Assembly: GCF_030705415.1 (NCBI RefSeq)
Contig: NZ_JAUZED010000002.1
Span: 36,363 to 100,362 of the forward strand
DNA: 64,000 bases
From: Curtobacterium sp. A7_M15
GTDB taxonomy: Bacteria; Actinomycetota; Actinomycetes; Actinomycetales; Microbacteriaceae
Reading direction: 5' to 3'
The translations under genes and the position numbers were made by a program. Shown one piece after another: positions 7,568 through 15,528 of the stretch. The notes beneath the pieces were generated by a model. That model saw only the letters and a list, made by a program, of their open reading frames with translations, ran no database searches and was not told the DNA's origin. Numbering within the stretch: the first letter of the stretch is position 1; each line of letters opens with the position of its first letter.

Positions 7568-8396
7568 GGCCCCCGGGCTCTGGCGCGCGAGTCTTCGCGT
7601 GGCGGACGGCTGGAGAACCGTGCGCGAGCCCCGCGGGCCGTACGCCACCGCTTCGATGCTCGAGTGGGGGAGCATCGCGAAGGGACTCGTTGGGACGACC
7701 GCGTGGCTCACACTCGAGGTCGACCGACCGGTCGCGTACTACCTGCCAGGGGTGGCCGACGACGAGATGACCGTGGCTGACCTCGTCCGCCACACCTCGG
7801 GGCTGCCGCGACTTCCGGTGACGATGCGTGACAGCCTCTTCGGCGACCCGTACCGAAAGGCCGTCGGCGTGCCTCTGGATCTCGATACAGCAGTGCCGGT
7901 CACGCCACGAGGCCACTTCGTGTACTCGAACCTCGGCTACGCACTCCTCGGTGCCGTGCTCGACGAGGTGCACGGCGACTGGTTCGCCGCCGTGCACCAT
8001 CACGTCCTCGGGCCGGCGGGGATCAGCTCTGCCACGCTCGTGCCTGCTCGGGCAGAACGAGTGGTGCCGAAGCTCTTCGGTCGTGTGATCAGGCCGTGGG
8101 CGCTCGGGGAGTCGTCGTTCGCGGCCGCAGGCGGCGTCTGGTCCACGTTCGAGGACCTCTGTCGCTATGCCGAATGGGCGCTTGAGCCTGGCGCTCCGCC
8201 CTCCCGCACGGTGAGCTGGCAGCGGCAAGGGGCATCGACCTGGATCAACGGCGAGGTGCGAGCGGCCGGAGCGGTCGTCGCCAACGCCGCAGGAATCACC
8301 GCGGTGGTCCACGCGCTCGCGAAGGCTCCGCATGCGGCCGATGCGATCGCGACAGCGCTCATCGAGCGGAAGGTGCGGAAGACATCCAACGGCTGA
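7551..8396 (+). CDS. Serine hydrolase, beta-lactamase / class C-like fold
   Basis: The 281-residue protein has the Ser-x-x-Lys motif in GSIAKG (residues ~41-46) and the Tyr-x-Asn motif in YSNLGY (~125-130), as in class C beta-lactamases and D-alanyl-D-alanine hydrolases. I do not see a clear third KTG/HTG motif. The nearest candidate is around GASTWINGEVR, so substrate use may differ. The family usually runs 330-400 residues, so this one is short. No signal peptide is visible, suggesting a cytosolic esterase-like enzyme. ATG 7551 is preceded by GGGGAAGG and overlaps the upstream PLDc_N gene; its TGA overlaps the ATG of the next gene. Confidence 0.75.
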   Translation: MRTPHEAPGLWRASLRVADGWRTVREPRGPYATASMLEWGSIAKGLVGTTAWLTLEVDRPVAYYLPGVADDEMTVADLVRHTSGLPRLPVTMRDSLFGDPYRKAVGVPLDLDTAVPVTPRGHFVYSNLGYALLGAVLDEVHGDWFAAVHHHVLGPAGISSATLVPARAERVVPKLFGRVIRPWALGESSFAAAGGVWSTFEDLCRYAEWALEPGAPPSRTVSWQRQGASTWINGEVRAAGAVVANAAGITAVVHALAKAPHAADAIATALIERKVRKTSNG

Positions 8397-8860
8397 TGAT
8401 CGCACGGAAGTCCAGCGCCGCTGGCCGACGCAAGCGCGAGGGGCTCTCCGCAGCCATCGCTGCTTCGTGCCCTGTCGTCGTCGAGGTTGCGCTCACCAGC
8501 GCCTGGTGGGATCGGTTACCCGAACGGAGCGCGACGTCGTTCGGTCCGGACGGGAGCCCGACCGGGTACGGGAAACCGTTGGGGACAGCGATCCTGCTCG
8601 CGGCGTTACAGGGACTGTTCCTCGTGGCGGCTGTCGGCTCCGCCTTTGCTCGAGACCGTCGCAGAGGTCGCATCTCGTGTGCGGTCACCGCAGGGTTCGT
8701 CGCGGTTCTCGCGATGAGCTGGCTGCTCATCGTGGGATTGGCGTCTTCGACGTTGAGTCCTCCTGCTTGGTGGCTTCTCGCGGCGGCGCCCGCGTGGGCC
8801 GTTGTTCCGTTCTGGCTGCTCCCCCCGCGAGGGACTGAAAGTGGATCGCTGAGGCAGTGA
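8396..8860 (+). CDS. Membrane protein of unknown function
   Basis: The 154-residue protein has a basic N-terminus and four hydrophobic segments (about residues 18-36, 61-82, 92-112 and 121-142). The ATG overlaps the preceding hydrolase stop as TGATG, so it is translated in the same operon. I recognise no family motif; the last residues are hydrophilic. The operon (PLDc_N protein, serine hydrolase, this protein) suggests a cell-envelope role, which is inference only. Confidence 0.6.
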   Translation: MIARKSSAAGRRKREGLSAAIAASCPVVVEVALTSAWWDRLPERSATSFGPDGSPTGYGKPLGTAILLAALQGLFLVAAVGSAFARDRRRGRISCAVTAGFVAVLAMSWLLIVGLASSTLSPPAWWLLAAAPAWAVVPFWLLPPRGTESGSLRQ

Positions 8861-8958
8861 CCGGGGTCGAGGGGCAGGAGAAGGCGAGGGCGGTACCAAC
8901 GCAACTTGTCAGCCGGACGACAGCCGCGCCTCCAGGCCGCCGCGGTGTCTCGCAGTGG

Positions 8959-10008
8959 TCAGCGCGCCGCCGGCACCGCCGCGCCGACGAGCTCCGCCCG
9001 CACGATGTCCGCCCCAGCGGACAGCGCACTGAGCTTCCCGAGCGCCGCCCCCCGCGCCAGCGGCGCCATCCCGCAGTTCGAGCTGGGAATGAGCTTGTCC
9101 GCATCCACGAACTCGAGCGCCCGCCGCAGCACCTCCGCGACCTCGTCCGGCGTCTCGACGACCTCGGTCGCGACGTCGATCGCCCCGAGCATGACCTTCT
9201 TCCCCCGGATGAGCTCGACGAGGTCGAGCGGCACGTGGGAGTGGATGCACTCGAGGGAGACGATGTCGATCGACGACTGCTGCAGCAGCGGGAACGACTG
9301 CTCGTACTGCCGCCACTCGGCCCCGAGCGTCTCCTTCCACTTGTTGTTCGCCTCGATGCCGTACCCGTAACAGATGTGCACGGCGGTCTCGGCGCGGAGC
9401 CCCTCGGTAGCGCGTTCGAGCGCGGCGACGCCCCAGTCCTGCACCTCGTCGTGGAAGACCGTGAAGGCGGGCTCGTCGAACTGGATGATGTCGACGCCGG
9501 CGGCCTCGAGCTCCCGAGCCTCCTGGTTGAGGATCGTGGCGAACTCCCACGCCAGCTTCTCGCGCGACTTGTAGTGCTGGTCGGAGAGCGTGTCGATCAT
9601 GGTCATCGGGCCGGGCAGCGCCCACTTGATCGGCCGGTCGGTCTGCGCTCTGAGGAACGCAGCGTCCTCGACGAACACCGGGGCGGGGCGGCTCACGGCG
9701 CCGACGACCGTGGGCACGGCGGCGTCGTAGCGGTCGCGGATGCGGACGGTCTCCTTGCGCTGCTGGTCGATGCCGTCGAGGTGCTCGATGAACGTCGTGA
9801 CGAAGTGCTGTCGGGTCTGCTCGCCGTCGCTGACGATGTCGATCCCGCGGTGCTCCTGCTCGTGCACGGCGGAGCGGAGCGCGTCCTGCTTACCCTCGGC
9901 GAGGGCGGCACCTTCGAGCAGCCAGGGGGACCAGAGTCGTTCGGGCTCGGCGAGCCAGGAGGGCTTCGGCAAGCTGCCGACGATCGAGGTGGGGAGGAGG
10001 GAACTCAT
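8959..10008 (-). CDS. mesD: Core methionine synthase MesD (folate-independent MetE-like)
   Basis: The 349-residue protein corresponds to the C-terminal catalytic half of cobalamin-independent methionine synthase, without the N-terminal folate-binding half. The zinc ligands are visible as HxC in VHICYGYG, Glu in LECIHSHVP and Cys in SSNCGMAP; DIIQFDEPAF is the substrate region. Its neighbour MesX (DUF1852) identifies it as MesD, which is reported to need MesX and oxygen to methylate homocysteine without methyl-folate. I start it at the ATG at 10008 (MSSLLPTSIVGSLPKPSW), where homologues begin; an earlier in-frame codon is unlikely. It lies 20 bases after mesX in the same orientation. Confidence 0.88.
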   Translation of the reverse strand: MSSLLPTSIVGSLPKPSWLAEPERLWSPWLLEGAALAEGKQDALRSAVHEQEHRGIDIVSDGEQTRQHFVTTFIEHLDGIDQQRKETVRIRDRYDAAVPTVVGAVSRPAPVFVEDAAFLRAQTDRPIKWALPGPMTMIDTLSDQHYKSREKLAWEFATILNQEARELEAAGVDIIQFDEPAFTVFHDEVQDWGVAALERATEGLRAETAVHICYGYGIEANNKWKETLGAEWRQYEQSFPLLQQSSIDIVSLECIHSHVPLDLVELIRGKKVMLGAIDVATEVVETPDEVAEVLRRALEFVDADKLIPSSNCGMAPLARGAALGKLSALSAGADIVRAELVGAAVPAAR

Positions 10009-10028
10009 GGAAGTGGCGGTCCAGACGG

Positions 10029-10988
10029 TCAGCGGGCGGGGACGGGTGCGGCAGCGAAACGGGACAGGAGCGCACCGTGCGGCCGGACGAGGTGCTCCTC
10101 GGTCCACCGGCCCTGGGTGATCCCGAGGCGGCTGCGCTCCTCGCGGTCGTAGGTGACCGGGGTGGGCGTGAAGTCGGTGTGGTCGAGGGTCGGGTGGTAG
10201 CTGCTGCCGGCCGGGGTGTTCGCTGCGTAGATCTCCGGGCGGTAGATCTTCTGGAACGTCTCCATGGTGGCGATCGTGCCGACGAGCTGGAGGTCGGTGT
10301 GGTCACCGGTCAGGTCGCCGCGCGTGTAGAACGCGAGCGGTGCCGACGCTCCGGCGGGTTGGAAGTACCGGACCCGCATGCCCATCCGACCGAAGTAGTC
10401 GTCGGTGAGCGAGGAGTGATCGTGCTCGTACTCGGCACCGAGGACCGGGTGGACGTACCCGTTCCGGCGGTAGGTCTGGCTCGTCGAGACGCTGATGCAG
10501 ACGACCGGTTCGGCACCGAACTCCGAGCGGAACGCGGGGGACTCCAGGAACCGCTGGAAGAGCGCCCCGTGCAGCACGCCGAAGTCGGACGGCAGCCCCT
10601 GCGATGACGGCAGCAGCACCGAGAAGTCGTAGTCGCGCAGGTACGACGAGAAGTTGTTGCCGAGGATGCCGTGGTGGCGCTCGCCGGTGTGCTGGTCGAC
10701 GATCGTGACGTCGAGCATCTCGAGCAGCGGGAACTCCGCGTCCGCTCCACCGTCGGTGAACTGCAGCGCGGCCGAGACGATGTCGAGCTCCAGGCGGTAG
10801 CGGTCACCGGCAGCCAAGAGGTCGTTCGCGCGACCGTCGATCATCTCTAGCGCAGCGCGGAGGTTCTCCTGACGGCGCTCGCCGCGCGCCAGGTTGGCGA
10901 AGTTCGTGGTCACCCGCGAGGTCTCCGCGGGGGAGTAGTCCTCGTCGAACCGGGTCCGGGTGATGCTGAAGGTGATCTCGCTCGCCAT
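10029..10988 (-). CDS. mesX: MesX, DUF1852 putative oxygenase partner of MesD
   Basis: The 319-residue protein begins MASEITFSITRTRFDEDYSP and matches the DUF1852 family along its length (for example NFANLARGERRQENLRAAL and a C-terminal ITQGRWTEEHLVRPHGALLS). MesX is required for MesD activity and is thought to generate or activate an unusual methyl donor with oxygen. The ATG at 10988 lacks a strong ribosome binding site. The longer open frame upstream runs antisense through the LysR gene and is not coding. It is divergent from the LysR gene, with an inverted repeat between them. Confidence 0.88.
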   Translation of the reverse strand: MASEITFSITRTRFDEDYSPAETSRVTTNFANLARGERRQENLRAALEMIDGRANDLLAAGDRYRLELDIVSAALQFTDGGADAEFPLLEMLDVTIVDQHTGERHHGILGNNFSSYLRDYDFSVLLPSSQGLPSDFGVLHGALFQRFLESPAFRSEFGAEPVVCISVSTSQTYRRNGYVHPVLGAEYEHDHSSLTDDYFGRMGMRVRYFQPAGASAPLAFYTRGDLTGDHTDLQLVGTIATMETFQKIYRPEIYAANTPAGSSYHPTLDHTDFTPTPVTYDREERSRLGITQGRWTEEHLVRPHGALLSRFAAAPVPAR

Positions 10989-11027
10989 GATGCATCGATC
11001 ATGGCGGGATCCCGCGGTCATCAGGTA

Positions 11028-11052
11028 ATACCGAGACACTATGCGGCGGTAT
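11028..11052. promoter_or_regulatory. LysR-type operator between mesX and its regulator
   Basis: ATACCG at 11028-11033 and CGGTAT at 11047-11052 form a perfect inverted repeat with a 13-base spacer. The right arm overlaps TATAGC, the likely -10 element of the divergent LysR gene, whose ATG at 11064 appears leaderless. This fits LysR control of mesXD and autorepression. Confidence 0.5.
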
Positions 11053-11063
11053 AGCCTCGGCCT

Positions 11064-12005
11064 ATGGCCCGGGTCTCGAACGACATCACCCTGCAGCAAC
11101 TCCGGTACTTCATCGAGGTCGCGACGGAGGGATCGATCAGCGCCGCGGCCGATCTGCTCTACGTGTCGCAGCCGACCATGTCCGCGGCCATGAAGGACCT
11201 CGAGACGCGGATCGGCCGCCCGCTCTTCACCCGCTCGGCACGCGGGGTCGTGCTCACCGTCGACGGCGTCGAGTTCCTCGGGTACGCCCGGCAGGTCGTC
11301 GAGCAGGTGTCCCTGCTCGAGCAGCGCTACGTGGGCGGGCAGCGCTCCCGCCGGCTGCTCGGGGTGTCCGCGCAGCACTACTCGTTCGCGGTCGAGGCCT
11401 TCGTCCGGATGGTCGAGGGGGCGGCTGCGGACGAGTACGAGTTCTCCCTGCGGGAGACCCGCACGTGGGACATCATCGAGGACGTCCGCACCCTGCGGAG
11501 CGAGGTCGGCATCCTGTACCGCAACGAATTCAACACGCAGGTCCTCGGGAAACTGCTGCGGGATGCCGGGGTTGTCTTCACGCCGCTCTTCGTCGCCCAA
11601 CCGCACATCTTCGTCGCCCGGCGGAACCCGCTGGCCGGGCAGGCGCGTGCGACGCTCGAGGACCTCGCGGACCTGCCTCGTCTCACCTTCGACCAGGGCG
11701 CGAACAACTCCTTCTACCTGGCCGAGGAGATCCTGTCGACGATGTCGAGCAAGCGCGAGATCCGGGTCTCGGACCGGGCGACGATCTTCAACCTCATGAT
11801 CGGCCTCGGCGGCTACACGATCTCCACGGGTCTGATCAGCGACGACCTCGACCCCGAGATCGTGGCCATCCCGCTCGACGTCGACGAGCGCATCGAGATC
11901 GGGTGGATCGGCCACGGCTCGGTGCCGCTCACCGTGCAGGCGCAGGCGTACCTGGACGAGCTGCGGTCGGTGGTCACGAGCTACGGGGTCGAGCCGCTGG
12001 GATAG
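11064..12005 (+). CDS. LysR-family regulator of mesXD
   Basis: The 313-residue protein has an N-terminal winged helix-turn-helix (LQQLRYFIEVATEGSISAAADLLYVSQPTMSAAMKDLE) and a LysR effector-binding domain. It is transcribed divergently from mesX with a 75-base gap holding an inverted repeat, so it very probably controls that pair, perhaps sensing a sulphur amino-acid metabolite. No ribosome binding site precedes ATG 11064; the message looks leaderless. The DNA-binding helix is typical, but I cannot assign it to MetR or CysB by sequence. Confidence 0.82.
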   Translation: MARVSNDITLQQLRYFIEVATEGSISAAADLLYVSQPTMSAAMKDLETRIGRPLFTRSARGVVLTVDGVEFLGYARQVVEQVSLLEQRYVGGQRSRRLLGVSAQHYSFAVEAFVRMVEGAAADEYEFSLRETRTWDIIEDVRTLRSEVGILYRNEFNTQVLGKLLRDAGVVFTPLFVAQPHIFVARRNPLAGQARATLEDLADLPRLTFDQGANNSFYLAEEILSTMSSKREIRVSDRATIFNLMIGLGGYTISTGLISDDLDPEIVAIPLDVDERIEIGWIGHGSVPLTVQAQAYLDELRSVVTSYGVEPLG

Positions 12006-12056
12006 GAAGCCGACCGCCCGCGGACGCGCGCCGACCGCCTGAGCGGTGACCAGCCA

Positions 12057-12094
12057 GGAGGCGCGACGTGCGTCCGGGGGCGGGTCGCGCCTCC
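12057..12094. terminator. Bidirectional hairpin terminator, GGAGGCGCGAC type
   Basis: GGAGGCGCGAC (12057-12067) pairs with GTCGCGCCTCC (12084-12094). It lies between the convergent LysR and GH20 genes and belongs to the window's recurring hairpin family. Confidence 0.65.
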
Positions 12095-12119
12095 AGGCCC
12101 TCACCGCCACCGCCGAGCC

Positions 12120-13670
12120 TCACGAGTTCGCGACCTCGATCATCGCGACGATGTGCGGGCTGCTCCACCGCAGCAGCGCATCGGACGGGGGCGCCTCGAG
12201 ATCCTCGCCCCAGATCGCGACGGCGGCACCGGACATCGGGGTGGACAGGCGGGCGCCGGAGTCCCCGTCCCACGCGCGGAGGGACCAGTGCTCGCGGAGG
12301 TCGGCCACCGTGTACTCGCTGTCCGACTCGTCGAGGTCGGTCGGCACCTCATAGAGGTAGTACGAGTTGTAGTTGCGCAGCTCGATCCCCGCCGCCGACA
12401 AGTCGCTCGCCGACGCGCGGGTCTGCCGACGTTCGCGCCGCTCTGCCGGGTCCTCGGTGTCGCCGTCGAAGCTCCAGTACGTGACGTGGACGCGCGGGTC
12501 GAGGCGTGCGACGGCCTTCCGGTCGATGCCGTCGTTCCAGGCCCAGACCTCACGGTTGCCGACCGCGGCCGCCATCGCGTTCAGCCAAGCGACGCGTTCA
12601 CCGGCGGTGACGTCCGCGCCCCATTCGTCTCCACCGATGTGCACGGTGCGGCTGGAGGGGAACGTCGTCGTCACCTCGCTGAGCAGCGCGGCAGCCAGCG
12701 CCGAGCTCCCGGGTGCCGACGGGTCGAGCTCGTCGTCTCCCGATCGGATCCGGTCCACCCATGCCTTCCCGTGTCGGGCCTCGAGCAGCTCGAAGGCGGC
12801 GGCCATGTGGCCGGGGGTGTCGACCTCGGGGACGACCGCGACGCCGCGCTTCGTCGCGTGGGCGGCGATCTGCCGTGCCTGGGCGGTGCTGAGGAACGGA
12901 CGCCCGGTGACGCGGCTCGTCCAGACGCCGTCGTGCAGCGTGGCGTTCGCAGGGGTCTGGCCGAGGACGGCGCTCTCGATCCCCACGTTCTGGTCGTCGG
13001 TGAGGTGCAGGTGGAGGAAGCGTCCGCCGTGCGCGGCCAGGAGGTCGATGTACCGCTCGATGAGCGGTACCGGGTAGTACGCACGCGCGACGTCGAGCAT
13101 GACGCCGGTGTCGGGACGGTCGCGCTTCGCGGCGGTGGTCCGAACGGTCGCGCCCGAGCGGCGGCAGTTCTCGGCGGAGTAGGGGCCGACGCAGGCGACG
13201 ACCGCGTACGTGCCGGCCGACGCACGGGAAGGAGCACGGTGGCTGGTGCGGATCGTCCTGCTCGCACCCGCGCCGAGCTTCGGCACCGTGACGTGCCCGA
13301 GTTCGATCCTCGTGCGGCCCGCGGACAGGTACACCCACGCGTCGGAGGTCGAGGTGCGCTTCCGAGTGGCGTTCTCGACCGTCAGCACGGTCCGCACCGT
13401 GGTGTTCCCCGACGCGCTCGTGCTGCTCGCGGCGACCTTGGTGACCCGCACCTTCGGGGTGGTCGACGTGACGACGGCGTCGGCAGCGGGCTGCGGGCGC
13501 TCGGGTGGTCCGACGAGCGCGTCGACGCCGACGAAGGTCGCCGCTGCGGTCACGACCGCCAGGGCGATCACCACGGTCCGCCGCGCACGGCGCCGTCCTG
13601 ACACCGCTCCGCGACCTCGCTCGTCACGTCCCACAGCGCTGCCCCCCTCACCCCGATCACCAGGCGGCAC
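12120..13670 (-). CDS. Secreted or membrane-anchored GH20 beta-N-acetylhexosaminidase
   Basis: The 516-residue protein has an N-terminal transmembrane or signal segment (VVIALAVVTAAATFVGVDAL), a ~110-residue beta-rich region, and a GH20 TIM barrel. Barrel motifs are MLDVARAYYP, LHLHLTDDQN, VVPEVDTPGH and the catalytic Asp-Glu pair in HIGGDEWG (near residue 347). GH20 enzymes remove terminal GlcNAc or GalNAc through substrate-assisted catalysis, here probably from chitin fragments or envelope glycans outside the cell. The start is uncertain: GTG 13670 gives the full length, and GTG 13614 would place basic residues directly before the signal segment. No transporter gene is adjacent. Confidence 0.82.
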   Translation of the reverse strand: MPPGDRGEGGSAVGRDERGRGAVSGRRRARRTVVIALAVVTAAATFVGVDALVGPPERPQPAADAVVTSTTPKVRVTKVAASSTSASGNTTVRTVLTVENATRKRTSTSDAWVYLSAGRTRIELGHVTVPKLGAGASRTIRTSHRAPSRASAGTYAVVACVGPYSAENCRRSGATVRTTAAKRDRPDTGVMLDVARAYYPVPLIERYIDLLAAHGGRFLHLHLTDDQNVGIESAVLGQTPANATLHDGVWTSRVTGRPFLSTAQARQIAAHATKRGVAVVPEVDTPGHMAAAFELLEARHGKAWVDRIRSGDDELDPSAPGSSALAAALLSEVTTTFPSSRTVHIGGDEWGADVTAGERVAWLNAMAAAVGNREVWAWNDGIDRKAVARLDPRVHVTYWSFDGDTEDPAERRERRQTRASASDLSAAGIELRNYNSYYLYEVPTDLDESDSEYTVADLREHWSLRAWDGDSGARLSTPMSGAAVAIWGEDLEAPPSDALLRWSSPHIVAMIEVANS

Positions 13671-13685
13671 CCGGCCGCGATGGCC

Positions 13686-14057
13686 TCAGGGTAGCGGGAC
13701 TCCGGCTGCGGCAGCCGATCCCGGCGTGGACTCCGTGCCCGCCGGCGGCGCGACCCGCGCCCTGCGCGCGACCGTTCGCTTCCGACGTTCACGCACGAGC
13801 ACCGCGACGCCGACGCCGTCGAGCACCACGAGCAGCCCGAGTGCCGCGTGTGCGACCAGCCAGAGCAGCCCTTCGTGCGGGAGCAGCTGCGACGGATCGA
13901 ACGCACCGGTCGCTTCCGAACGGTCGACGGCCCACTCGTCCGCCGTCGTGTACAGGGCGAAGAAGGTCAGCAACGCCACGTTGAACAGGACTGCGAGCAC
14001 CCAGATGCCCGCCACGACGGTGCGGGGCAGGCGTGTGGGCGCGTCGGTTCGGGCCAT
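13686..14057 (-). CDS. Small membrane protein of unknown function
   Basis: A 123-residue protein starting MARTDAPTRLPRTVVAGIW, with two hydrophobic helices (about 14-34 and 63-87) and a basic, then Pro/Ala/Gly-rich C-terminal tail. ATG 14057 is preferred over upstream codons because the sequence before it is not protein-like; no clear ribosome binding site precedes it. No family recognised. It is 15 bases upstream of the GH20 start region in the same direction and may be co-transcribed with it. Confidence 0.55.
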   Translation of the reverse strand: MARTDAPTRLPRTVVAGIWVLAVLFNVALLTFFALYTTADEWAVDRSEATGAFDPSQLLPHEGLLWLVAHAALGLLVVLDGVGVAVLVRERRKRTVARRARVAPPAGTESTPGSAAAAGVPLP

Positions 14058-14124
14058 GCCGTCACGGTAGGGGCAGCCGAGGTCGCCGTGGTCGTGAGGA
14101 CGCCACGGGTGGATGAGCATCCGG

Positions 14125-14628
14125 TCAGCGGCGCTCGCCGAACTCGGTGAGGACGAGGTGCTGGTGTCCGTCGACGAGCTCGCGGCTCACGTCGAGGTGT
14201 CCGGCATGGGTGGCGGTCTCGGTGATGACGTGCGCCACGGTCTCGAGCAGGCTCCGGTTCGGTGCCCACGGGTACAGCGACAGCGCCCGTGCGGGCGGGA
14301 GCGCGTCGAGAGGCGTGGTCTCGATGACGTGGTCGGAGGACGCGGCCGCCGCCTCGTACTCGTCGATGACGTGGCGGGCACCGGGGCATGGCGTCGGGTG
14401 CCACACCTCGTCGTCCGTGGGCAGGTCGAGTTCCTCGCCGGACGCCACCCCGCGGAACCAGAACCGCTCGACGTCGAAGGTGAGGTGGCGGACCATCCCG
14501 AGCGGAGACCAGCCGGACGGCACGGTCGATCGGGTGAGCGCGGGCTCCGGGAGTCCGTCCAACGTGCTGAGGACGCGACGCCGCTGCTCGCGCAGCGTGG
14601 AGAGCAGGACCCGCTGCAGCTCGGTCAT
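14125..14628 (-). CDS. DinB / DUF664-type metal-binding protein
   Basis: The 167-residue protein begins MTELQRVLLSTLREQRRRVL. It has the four-helix DinB pattern, with three metal-binding His positions suggested by GMVRHLTFDVERFW, HVITETATHAGHLDVSRE and neighbouring residues. Related actinobacterial proteins are mycothiol- or bacillithiol-dependent S-transferase-like enzymes involved in detoxification. The upstream frame is open but lacks domain similarity, so I chose ATG 14628. Diverges from the DUF2510 gene. Confidence 0.8.
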   Translation of the reverse strand: MTELQRVLLSTLREQRRRVLSTLDGLPEPALTRSTVPSGWSPLGMVRHLTFDVERFWFRGVASGEELDLPTDDEVWHPTPCPGARHVIDEYEAAAASSDHVIETTPLDALPPARALSLYPWAPNRSLLETVAHVITETATHAGHLDVSRELVDGHQHLVLTEFGERR

Positions 14629-14845
14629 GGTCCCAGGATCCAGGGTGGTCGCGTGGATCGGCAAGGGCCCGGCACCAGGTCGTCGGTCTGGAGGCGCGGC
14701 GAGCGCCCGGCAGGAGGGTCGCGTCACTGCCGGGTACGGTCCGTTCCTGAACGATCCGTCATGTTCAGAACGCGGCGGTCGGCACGGGCCTGCTCTACGG
14801 TCGGGATCGGGGCTCGACGTCCCCGTCGACCCCGAGGAGCGCACC

Positions 14846-15418
14846 ATGTCGTCCACGACCCCGCCGGGCTGGTACCCCGATCCGTCCGGTCAGCACGGCA
14901 CCCGGTGGTGGGACGGCACGCAGTGGACGGTGCAGGTCGGCCCGCCGCCCTCGCAGATGCCCCGTCCGCGTCTCCCCGACGACGTGCCGACGGACACGGT
15001 GTTCATCTGGGTGCTCGCGCTGCTCCCGCTGATCTCCCTGCCGATCAGCTTCCTCTACCAGCCGCAGATGCGGTACGAGGTCGGTCCTGGAGGCTTCCGG
15101 ACCGTTGACCCCAGCTCGATCTACACCGCCGGCTACTTCCTGCTGCAGGCCTTCTCCGTGCTCCTGTACGCCGCGAACGTCGTGCTCGCGTTCTTCGACC
15201 ACCGGGTCCTCCGACGACGTGGCGTCGTCCGACCGTTCTCGTGGCCCTGGGCGTTCCTGTCACCGATCGTCTACGTGATCGGCCGGTACGTCGTCGTCCG
15301 CAAGGTCGCACCGGGACGGCCCATGTGGCCGCTGTGGATCAGCATCGCTGTCTCCGTCATCGGCATCGTCGTCGGGATCGGTCGGGCCGTGGCGGCGTTC
15401 CAACAGGTGCTGCCGTAG
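14846..15418 (+). CDS. DUF2510 membrane protein
   Basis: The 190-residue protein starts with the DUF2510 motif (PPGWYPDPSGQHGTRWWDGTQWT), a short tryptophan-rich domain found at the N-terminus of many actinobacterial membrane proteins. Four hydrophobic helices follow, in a layout like other multi-pass DUF2510 proteins. The ATG at 14846 has a clear GAGGAG seven bases upstream. Function unknown; a protein-interaction role for the WYPDP motif is usually assumed. Confidence 0.8.
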   Translation: MSSTTPPGWYPDPSGQHGTRWWDGTQWTVQVGPPPSQMPRPRLPDDVPTDTVFIWVLALLPLISLPISFLYQPQMRYEVGPGGFRTVDPSSIYTAGYFLLQAFSVLLYAANVVLAFFDHRVLRRRGVVRPFSWPWAFLSPIVYVIGRYVVVRKVAPGRPMWPLWISIAVSVIGIVVGIGRAVAAFQQVLP

Positions 15419-15528
15419 CCGCCTCCCGTCCGTCGGCGGTGACGTGTCGTCGCGGGCCCGGGCAGGCCAGTTAGCATTGCCCGACCCGGCGCTCGGTCGC
15501 GGGCGAGATCCCAACCACGGGAGGCAAC

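Noticed and set aside
10029..12110. 693-residue minus-strand frame covering mesX and the region antisense to the LysR gene
   Set aside because: Only the mesX part is protein-like; the rest is the antisense shadow of the LysR gene, and MASEITF matches the known family start.
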